Shown: positions 40,157 through 46,482 of the stretch, piece by piece
Numbering within the stretch: position 1 is the stretch's first letter
Layout of the letters: each line of letters begins with the position of its first letter
Source of the DNA: Cyanobacteria bacterium UBA791
GTDB taxonomy: Bacteria > Cyanobacteriota > Vampirovibrionia > Gastranaerophilales > Gastranaerophilaceae
Assembly (NCBI GenBank): GCA_002297005.1
Contig: DBIX01000073.1
Span: 1-46,482, forward strand
Direction of reading: 5' to 3'
DNA length: 46,482 nucleotides
Made by a program: the position numbers and the translations under genes
The notes under the pieces: model-generated
What the model was told of the DNA's origin: nothing
The model's input: the letters and a program-made list of their open reading frames with translations, nothing else
Databases searched by the model: none

Positions 40157-42721
40157 ATGACAAAACAAGAAATCAACTACATAAAAAGTTCAGAAGTTAA
40201 TATTGATGACGCAACGCCAGTCATGAAGCAATATTTAGAGATAAAAAGAGAACATCAAGACGTTATACTTTTATATAGACTTGGTGATTTTTACGAAACT
40301 TTTTTTGAAGATGCACTTACTATGTCAAAAGTTTTGGAAATAACTTTAACAGGAAAAGACTGTGGACAAGTTATAGGTAGAGTTCCACTTGCTGGTATTC
40401 CTGCAAAAGCTATCGATGGATATTTAGAAAAACTTATCAATAATAATTATAAAGTTGCTATTTGCGAACAATTAGAAGACCCTAAATCTGCAACAGGTTT
40501 GGTAAAAAGAGGTGTTACTAGAATTGTTACTACTGGAACAATTACAGATAGTGAACTACTTCAAAAAGACAAAAACAATTATATTTGTGCACTTGTAGAA
40601 GACAAAAAAACTAACATGTTTGGCTTTTGCTATGCTGATATTTCAACTGGTGAATTTAAGCTAACTCAAGCACCGCTTGATTTAATAAAAGGTGAACTTG
40701 CTCGTATCAATCCATCAGAAATCATTGGTCCATCAAAGGATTTGAAACTTCAACCTTTTCAAATAGTGCCAGAACAAAAAATTGATTTGCCTGATGAAAT
40801 TGTTGAAAAATACAACTGTTCACTTATTCCGAATAATGTATTTGAAGAAAAATTTGCATACAATAACTTAAAAAGTTTATATAGCGTTCAAACGCTTGAA
40901 TCCTTTGGCTACAACGAAAACAAACTGGGATTTAGAGCTGGAGCAGCACTTTTATCATATATTTGGGAGAATTTAAAAGATAATTTCACAAAATTCGATA
41001 AGCTATCAACTTATGAACTTAAAGACTTTGTCATTATTGATTCAGGAACAAGAAGAAACCTAGAATTAACAGAAACGCTAAGAGAAAGAAACAAATATGG
41101 CTCACTTCTTTGGGCTATTGATAAAACAAAAACTAACATGGGTGCAAGACTTTTAAGAAACTGGATTTGCCAACCGCTTAAAAATCTTGATAAAATCAAT
41201 GAACGTCTTGATATTGTTGAAGAATTGATGCAAAAATCAGAAATAAGAAATACTCTAAGAGATAAATTTGAAGATGTTTATGATATTCAAAGAATTGCAA
41301 CAAAAATCAATAATAATACAGCAACTCCAAGAGATTACATTAGTTTAAAAAATTCTTTATATAACATTCCTCAAATTGCAGAACTTTCTGATAGTTTAGA
41401 CTGCAATATTTTAGAAACCATAAAGAATAACGAAACAGAATTAACAGAATTATGCCATATTATTGATAGAACTATCGTTGACGACCCACCGCTTCAAATA
41501 AAAGACGGTGGAATAATCAAAGAGGGCGTTAATGGCGAATTGGATTATTTAAAAAATGCCGTTGAAAACCAAGAAGAATGGCTAAGAAATTTTGAAGAAG
41601 AAGAAAAAGAAAAAACAGGTATTACAAAGTTAAAAGTTGGATATAACAAGGTTTTCGGATATTTTATTGAAGTTACAAATTCATACTTAAACCTTGTTCC
41701 AGAGGATTATATCAGAAAACAAACCCTTACCGGTGCTGAAAGATTTATCACAGATAAATTGAAAAAGCACGAGGATATTGTTTTAACTTCGCAATTCAAA
41801 TCAAAAGAACTTGAATACAAATTGTATTCGGACTTCAAAAACTACACAAAAGAATATGTAGAAACAATTAGAGAAGTTGCAGAATGTATAGCAAGAGCCG
41901 ATGTTTTATCAAACTTTGCTCAAATAAGCTTGGAAAATAATTACGTAAAACCAACAATGGACGAATCATTAGACTTCTTTGTAAAAAATGGTAGACATCC
42001 AGTTTTGGAAAAAATTTTACCAATGGGAACTTATGTATCAAATGATTTAGAGCTATCAAAAAATGATACACAATTTATGATTTTGACAGGTCCTAACATG
42101 GCTGGTAAATCAACTTATATGCGTCAAAACGCATTAATTTTAATTCTTGCACAAACTGGTTGTTTTGTTCCAGCAGATAGTGCAAAAATTGGTATTGCAG
42201 ATAAAATTTATACAAGAGTTGGAGCAAGTGATGATTTAACTCTAGGTCAATCAACATTTATGGTAGAAATGATTGAAACCTCTTACATTTTGAATACTGC
42301 AACAGAAAGAAGCTTTATTTTACTTGACGAAATCGGCAGAGGTACAAGCACATACGACGGTGTTGCAATTGCTTGGGCAGTTGCAGAATTTATTGCAACA
42401 AAAATCCAAGCTAGAACAATCTTTGCGACACACTATCACGAATTGAACGTTATGACAAAAACATATCCTATGATTAAAAATTATAGAATAACAGTTGCAG
42501 AACAAAACGGTGAAATCGAATTTTTAAGAAAAATTGTACAAGGTGGAGCAAGCCAAAGTTACGGTATTCAGGTAGCAAAAATGGCTGGTTTACCAAAAGA
42601 AGTTGTTAGCCGTTCAATGGATTTAATGACAAAAATGCAAAAAGATTTTTCAAGAAATCTTACACAACGAAAGAAATCACTTTCAAACGAAAGCGACGAA
42701 ACGCAACTTAATTTGTTTTAA
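40157..42721 (+). CDS. mutS: DNA mismatch repair protein MutS
   Basis: An 854-aa mismatch-recognition ATPase. The mismatch-binding domain I has GDFYETFFEDA with the Phe-x-Glu wedge. The core and clamp follow, then the ATPase: Walker A TGPNMAGKSTYMRQ and Walker B LLDEIGRGTSTYDG. The C-terminal helix-turn-helix ends near LMTKMQKDF. No good Shine-Dalgarno is seen (AGGGA is 12 bases away), and TATATT lies 6 bases before ATG 40157, so a leaderless transcript is possible. mutL is not in the window. Confidence 0.95.
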   Translation: MTKQEINYIKSSEVNIDDATPVMKQYLEIKREHQDVILLYRLGDFYETFFEDALTMSKVLEITLTGKDCGQVIGRVPLAGIPAKAIDGYLEKLINNNYKVAICEQLEDPKSATGLVKRGVTRIVTTGTITDSELLQKDKNNYICALVEDKKTNMFGFCYADISTGEFKLTQAPLDLIKGELARINPSEIIGPSKDLKLQPFQIVPEQKIDLPDEIVEKYNCSLIPNNVFEEKFAYNNLKSLYSVQTLESFGYNENKLGFRAGAALLSYIWENLKDNFTKFDKLSTYELKDFVIIDSGTRRNLELTETLRERNKYGSLLWAIDKTKTNMGARLLRNWICQPLKNLDKINERLDIVEELMQKSEIRNTLRDKFEDVYDIQRIATKINNNTATPRDYISLKNSLYNIPQIAELSDSLDCNILETIKNNETELTELCHIIDRTIVDDPPLQIKDGGIIKEGVNGELDYLKNAVENQEEWLRNFEEEEKEKTGITKLKVGYNKVFGYFIEVTNSYLNLVPEDYIRKQTLTGAERFITDKLKKHEDIVLTSQFKSKELEYKLYSDFKNYTKEYVETIREVAECIARADVLSNFAQISLENNYVKPTMDESLDFFVKNGRHPVLEKILPMGTYVSNDLELSKNDTQFMILTGPNMAGKSTYMRQNALILILAQTGCFVPADSAKIGIADKIYTRVGASDDLTLGQSTFMVEMIETSYILNTATERSFILLDEIGRGTSTYDGVAIAWAVAEFIATKIQARTIFATHYHELNVMTKTYPMIKNYRITVAEQNGEIEFLRKIVQGGASQSYGIQVAKMAGLPKEVVSRSMDLMTKMQKDFSRNLTQRKKSLSNESDETQLNLF

Positions 42722-42726
42722 CATTG

Positions 42727-42756
42727 TTGTTATAACAAATGAAATAGTGATACAAT
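42727..42756 (+). promoter_or_regulatory. malQ promoter with 12-base palindrome over the -35 box
   Basis: TTGTTA (42727-42732), an 18-base spacer and TACAAT (42751-42756), the latter preceded by TGA as an extended -10. The -35 box is the left half of the perfect palindrome TTGTTATAACAA (42727-42738), a candidate operator. Confidence 0.5.
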
Positions 42757-42790
42757 AAACAAATAATTAATTGTTAAGGAGTACAGACAC

Positions 42791-44650
42791 ATGGATAAAA
42801 AACAAGCTAAAGTTATAAAAAGTACCTTAAAAGCTCTTGGTAAAAAGAATTTGTCATTGATTATACACGGTGGAAGTTTCCCATCAAGAAAAGGTGAAAA
42901 CACAGGTTTTGGTACTCCAAACTCAAATGGTGCAAAAGATTTAATCGATTATATTTCAGGTGTATTTAATTCTATCCAACTTGGACCATCAGGTAAAACA
43001 AAAAGTTGCGATTCATCACCTTATACAAGTACAATTTTCTCAAACAATCCATTGTTTGTAGACTTGAAACAATTAACAACAAAAGACTGGGACCACATTT
43101 TATCAGAAGAAACATTTAATAAGATTGTAGAAGAAAATCCAAATAAAGATGTTGCAAAAACAGCTTACGCATATATTTACAAAGCTCAAGATATTGCATT
43201 AAAAGAAGCTTTTGAAAACTTTAAAACAAGCGATAAATTGAAAAAAGCAAGAAAAGAATTTGAAGTTTATAAATTGGAAAACAAATTCTGGTTAGAAACA
43301 GATGCTTTGTATTCAGCTTTATCAATCGAACATAGCAACGACTACTGGCCACTTTGGCAAAACGAAACAGATAAAAATTTATATGATCCAAAATCTTATG
43401 AGGATCAAGCTGAAAACTCTCATAGATTGGATGAAATCGAAAAGAAATACGCTGACGAAATTGAATTTTATATGTTCGTACAATACGTAATTTCAAAACA
43501 AAACGACGAAACAAAACATTATGCAAAATCTAAGAAAATCAAAATGATTGCAGATAGACAAGTAGCATTCTCCGATAGAGATACTTGGGCATACAAATCA
43601 ATGTTCTTAGATGGTTGGTCATTAGGTTGTCCACCTGATTATTTCTCAAAAAATGGTCAAGCATGGGGATTTCCTGTAATGAACCCTGAATTACTATTCA
43701 AAAAAGATGGCTCACTTGATAAGGGCGGAATCTTGATGAAAAACTTATTCAAAAAAATGTTCAAAGAAAACCCTGGGGGAGTTAGAATTGATCATATTGT
43801 AGGTTTGATTGACCCATGGGTATATAAATCAAATGCAACACCAAGAGTTGAAGATGGAGCAGGCAGATTGTATTCTTCACCAGAGCACTCTGAACTTTCT
43901 AAATTTGCTATTCCAACAGAAGCAAATTTAAACCCTGATGCAACTCCTGATAACGAACAAAGAATTGTTAACTTAACAGAAAAACAAATAAAAGAATATG
44001 GTAGATTAATTGAAAAAATCGTTATTGCAGCAGCAAAAGAAGAGGGTTTGAGTAAAAACGACATCGTTTGCGAAGACCTTGGAACATTAACAAATCCAGT
44101 TGCAGCAGTAATGAAGAAATATGATTTATTAGGTATGAGATTAACACAATTCGTCGTACCAACAATGGAAGACCATCCATACAGAATGAAAAATGTTCCA
44201 AAAAGAACTTGGATGATGGTTGGTACACACGATAACCAACCTATCAAACGTTGGGCAAATTCGTTGGTTAATACTCACGAAGCATATTTACACGCAAAAA
44301 ATCTTGTAGAAGATTTATATTCTTACGTTAAAAACAAGGACGACGTAATTGTAAGATTAACTCAAGATGCAAACTTCTTAGCAGAAGCAAAAATGGTTGA
44401 ATTATTTGCGTCACAAGCTGAAAATATTCAAATCTTCTTTACAGATTACTTCAATATTAACGAAACATATAACACACCAGGAACATCTGGCGATAAGAAC
44501 TGGTCACTAAGATTAACAGATGATTTTGCTAATTTAACACCAATCAACTTGCCACTAATCTTGAAAAAAGCTATATTGGCAAGAGGTGAAGAATTTGCAC
44601 ACAAAAATCACAAATTGGTTGAAAAACTAGAAGAATTTGAAACTCTATGA
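42791..44650 (+). CDS. malQ: 4-alpha-glucanotransferase (GH77)
   Basis: A 619-aa amylomaltase that transfers alpha-1,4-glucan segments in glycogen or maltodextrin metabolism. Near the N-terminus, IQLGPSGK, SSPYTSTIFSNNPLFVDL and later DGWSLGCPPDYFS match GH77. The nucleophile Asp is in GGVRIDHIVGLIDPW, the acid/base Glu in VCEDLGTL and the third carboxylate in GTHDNQP. It is somewhat longer than typical MalQ of about 500 aa, with an insert in the first third (about 95-220). AAGGAG lies upstream. The stop overlaps the next gene (ATGA). Confidence 0.93.
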   Translation: MDKKQAKVIKSTLKALGKKNLSLIIHGGSFPSRKGENTGFGTPNSNGAKDLIDYISGVFNSIQLGPSGKTKSCDSSPYTSTIFSNNPLFVDLKQLTTKDWDHILSEETFNKIVEENPNKDVAKTAYAYIYKAQDIALKEAFENFKTSDKLKKARKEFEVYKLENKFWLETDALYSALSIEHSNDYWPLWQNETDKNLYDPKSYEDQAENSHRLDEIEKKYADEIEFYMFVQYVISKQNDETKHYAKSKKIKMIADRQVAFSDRDTWAYKSMFLDGWSLGCPPDYFSKNGQAWGFPVMNPELLFKKDGSLDKGGILMKNLFKKMFKENPGGVRIDHIVGLIDPWVYKSNATPRVEDGAGRLYSSPEHSELSKFAIPTEANLNPDATPDNEQRIVNLTEKQIKEYGRLIEKIVIAAAKEEGLSKNDIVCEDLGTLTNPVAAVMKKYDLLGMRLTQFVVPTMEDHPYRMKNVPKRTWMMVGTHDNQPIKRWANSLVNTHEAYLHAKNLVEDLYSYVKNKDDVIVRLTQDANFLAEAKMVELFASQAENIQIFFTDYFNINETYNTPGTSGDKNWSLRLTDDFANLTPINLPLILKKAILARGEEFAHKNHKLVEKLEEFETL

Positions 44651-45474
44651 AGAAAATCTTACTGCTAATTTTCACATTTTTAGTATTTGTTTTGCCGATA
44701 CAAGCAGAACCTATTACTAATGATGCAAAGTTAGAATACAATCAGGGCATAGATTATTATAAAAACGGGGAATACGATAAAGCCATGGCATCTTTCAGAC
44801 GTGCCATAAATTATTCACCTGATTATATTGACGCGTATTATAATTTAGGTGCAATTCTTGAGTACCTAAACCAATATGACTACGCACTAGAAATGTTTAA
44901 ACAAATCATATTGAGAAACCCTGAAGATGCGGAAGCTGTATACAAAGCTGGTCAAATGGCGGTAAAAATTGGAGATTATCGACAAGCCTCAGAATACTTG
45001 AACCTTGTTCCAATGCAGTCAAAATACTATAACTCTGCAATAAAATTACTAAACCAAATCGGCTCAGGCAGAAGTACTTCAACAAATAGAAAATCAGATA
45101 ATACGAACTTTGATACAAATTTGTTCGAAAATCTATCAAGCCCAACTGGAATTGCGACGGACGTCTATGGAAACCTATATGTAGCACATTACAATACAAA
45201 CGCTATAACAAAAATTGCATGTGATAATACAAGAACTGTATACATTAAGGATTCAAAAATAAATGGTCCTGTTGCAATGACAATTGACCTCGAGGGAAAT
45301 CTTTATGTATCAAATTATAATTCGGGAAATGTTATCAAGATAAAACAAAACAGAGAAATTTCTGTACTTATTGGAAACCTTAAAAAACCTTATGGGCTGT
45401 TTTTAAGAGATGATATTTTGTATATTTCCTTGCAAGGACAAAATGCTGTTTTAAAATACAAATTAAAGGTCTAA
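44647..45474 (+). CDS. Secreted TPR and beta-propeller (NHL-like) protein
   Basis: A 275-aa protein: signal peptide (MKKILLLIFTFLVFVLPIQA), three TPR units (about 25-130, such as YNQGIDYYKNGEYDKAMASF and YNLGAILEYLNQYDYALEMF), then a partial NHL/SMP-30-like propeller (about 155-275, repeats SPTGIATDVYGNLYVAHYN, GPVAMTIDLEGNLYVSNYN and KPYGLFLRDDILYISL). Only three or four propeller blades are present, fewer than the usual six, so it may dimerise or be a short solenoid. It is coupled to malQ by ATGA. A scaffold role outside the membrane is plausible; the ligand is unknown. Its 3' end overlaps convergent metF by 12 bases. Confidence 0.8.
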   Translation: MKKILLLIFTFLVFVLPIQAEPITNDAKLEYNQGIDYYKNGEYDKAMASFRRAINYSPDYIDAYYNLGAILEYLNQYDYALEMFKQIILRNPEDAEAVYKAGQMAVKIGDYRQASEYLNLVPMQSKYYNSAIKLLNQIGSGRSTSTNRKSDNTNFDTNLFENLSSPTGIATDVYGNLYVAHYNTNAITKIACDNTRTVYIKDSKINGPVAMTIDLEGNLYVSNYNSGNVIKIKQNREISVLIGNLKKPYGLFLRDDILYISLQGQNAVLKYKLKV

Positions 45475-46329
45475 ATTATCTAAAATCTTTGATGTTGAAA
45501 AAGCTTTATTTAGCGTGTAAAAATGTAGACCTGAAACCATTTTTGATTCAATTAACTGTTGACATTGTTCAGTTGTAAAATCAATGCTTAACTTTTTAAT
45601 ATCATCAGAATTATCCTTGTATTTGTTAATTCCGTCTAGGAGCTTTTTAGGAATAGAAACTTTTGCCATTTCCATCATTTTAGAAAACTGTTTATAACTT
45701 AAAATTGGCAAAACCCCAAACACTATTGGAACATTGATATTTTGTTTTTGTAATTTTTCATAATAGTTAAAAAATTTATCATTATCAAAACACATTTGAG
45801 TAAAGATAACTTCGCCACCGGCTTGGATTTTGCGTTTTAAGTTTTGAATATCTACATCAAGACTTGGTGCATCAATGTGTGCTTCAGGATAACCGGCAAC
45901 TGCAATTGATAGATTTGTTTCAGACTTTATAAACTCAACTAATTCATTTGCATATCTAAAATCACGATAACAAACTGTTATGTCTTGTGGCTCATCACCT
46001 TTTAGAGCCAAAATATTTTTAATTTCAAGTTTTTCAATTTCTGATAAATATTTTTCTATATCTTCTTTTTTAGAACAAACGCACGTAAAATGAGGCATTA
46101 CGTTCAGTTCTAGGTTGTTTTTAATATGAGATACGATTTCAAAAGATTGATTACGATTAGAACCACCAGCTCCATACGTAACTGAAACAAGACTTGGGTT
46201 ATATTTCTTTAACTTTTCAAGTTCTGAATATAAAGACGATAACTTTTCGCCAGATTCATCATTCTTTGGCGGAAAAATTTCATAAGATATAACAGTATTA
46301 TTTTGGGAATAAATATCTCTTAAAAACAT
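45463..46329 (-). CDS. metF: Methylenetetrahydrofolate reductase
   Basis: FAD-dependent reduction of methylene-tetrahydrofolate to methyl-tetrahydrofolate for methionine synthesis. The 288-aa protein has YEIFPPKNDESG with the catalytic Glu, VTYGAGGSNRNQS, ILALKGDEPQD, AVAGYPEAH and FTQMCFDNDKF. No Shine-Dalgarno is seen. An extended -10 (TGATATAAT) ends six bases before ATG 46329, indicating a leaderless mRNA. Its 3' end overlaps the TPR/propeller gene. Confidence 0.94.
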   Translation of the reverse strand: MFLRDIYSQNNTVISYEIFPPKNDESGEKLSSLYSELEKLKKYNPSLVSVTYGAGGSNRNQSFEIVSHIKNNLELNVMPHFTCVCSKKEDIEKYLSEIEKLEIKNILALKGDEPQDITVCYRDFRYANELVEFIKSETNLSIAVAGYPEAHIDAPSLDVDIQNLKRKIQAGGEVIFTQMCFDNDKFFNYYEKLQKQNINVPIVFGVLPILSYKQFSKMMEMAKVSIPKKLLDGINKYKDNSDDIKKLSIDFTTEQCQQLIESKMVSGLHFYTLNKAFSTSKILDNLDL

Positions 46330-46335
46330 ATCTAA

Positions 46336-46344
46336 ATTATATCA
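46336..46344 (-). promoter_or_regulatory. Extended -10 of metF, leaderless arrangement
   Basis: Leftward TGATATAAT occupies 46344-46336, followed by six bases and then ATG 46329. The -35 position falls at the edge of the upstream terminator T tract and is poor, as is common with extended -10 promoters. Confidence 0.55.
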
Positions 46345-46360
46345 CGAAAGGTTAATAATT

Positions 46361-46394
46361 AAAAAAGAACCTCATAATCTTGAGGTTCTTTTTT
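46361..46394 (-). terminator. Intrinsic terminator of the edge gene
   Basis: AAAAAAGAACCTCA (46361-46374) pairs with TGAGGTTCTTTTTT (46381-46394), a 14-bp stem. It begins inside the stop codon of the partial leftward gene and ends in six T on that strand. Confidence 0.88.
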
Positions 46395-46482
46395 AGCCGT
46401 TTTGACAGTATGTAAATGATCTTTCGATGTTCTTATCAATCAAGCTTTGAACTGAGCTTTGTTCTGTTTGTAATGCACTCAA
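46393..46482 (-). CDS. 3' end of a gene related to the double-coiled-coil protein (partial)
   Basis: Only the last 29 codons are in the window; the start lies beyond the right edge. They include QTEQSSVQSLIDKNIERSF and end TYCQNG. This resembles the C-terminus of the protein at 9398-10303 (TEYDAVKSLIGDNVEKSFNV) with about ten identities over 22 positions. A terminator follows at once. It is probably a second member of the same family, but too little is visible to be certain. Confidence 0.55.
   Translation of the reverse strand: MSALQTEQSSVQSLIDKNIERSFTYCQNG

Overview
The window is AT-rich, uses the standard bacterial code (TAA, TAG and TGA all act as stops) and is packed with short-spaced genes, many joined by TAATG or ATGA overlaps. 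I infer an uncultured gut-type relative of the non-photosynthetic Cyanobacteria (Melainabacteria/Vampirovibrionia, probably Gastranaerophilales). The grounds are the base composition, a DprA/LOG-like protein of a type I know mainly from Cyanobacteria, and a coiled-coil protein (9398-10303) that looks like families seen in that group. No marker such as rRNA is present, so this is inference.

Layout. 1-9.2 kb: leucine biosynthesis is split in two. leuC-leuB-leuA and a GT39-like membrane protein run rightward. leuD converges on them as the last gene of a leftward operon aroF - Cache/GGDEF/EAL protein - leuD. 9.2-11.6 kb: a lineage-type protein with coiled coils at both ends, and a DegT-type sugar aminotransferase. 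11.7-16.2 kb: a 1290-aa double-helicase protein (degenerate AddB-like half plus active UvrD-like half) translationally coupled to a Cas4/AddB-like Fe-S nuclease. 16.3-18.4 kb: three tandem paralogues of a family I do not recognise; a leader with mutually exclusive hairpins lies between copies 1 and 2. 18.5-24.7 kb: a CNT nucleoside transporter, an untracked 53-aa gene, and a leftward operon LOG-like / HEAT-like / NUDIX / HAD / ispF / gloA-like / gmhA. 24.8-32.5 kb: pcrA, prs, a secreted alpha/beta-hydrolase-like protein with altered catalytic residues, a MgtE-N/FliG-like helical protein, pncC and pyk. 32.5-36.2 kb: a small helical protein, proB, proA and tyrA. 36.2-40.1 kb: a CHASE2-GGDEF cyclase, rpmE, thyX and an exported protein. 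40.2-46.5 kb: mutS, malQ, a secreted TPR/beta-propeller protein, metF, and the 3' end of a gene whose product resembles the end of the coiled-coil protein.

Most of the window is housekeeping metabolism (leucine, aromatic amino acids, proline, isoprenoid, folate/methionine, glycolysis, PRPP, starch) plus DNA repair (mutS, pcrA, helicase-nuclease). The best candidates for undescribed biology are: the three-paralogue cluster with its attenuator-like leader; the two-chain AddAB-like helicase/nuclease; the double-coiled-coil protein with a sigma-28-like promoter; the placement of leuD behind a probably non-catalytic c-di-GMP-type protein; and a set of promoters placed so that the mRNA should begin at or next to the start codon. 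I saw no tRNA, rRNA, CRISPR array, insertion sequence or prophage. The only stretch over 300 bases without a firm gene is 38134-38513.
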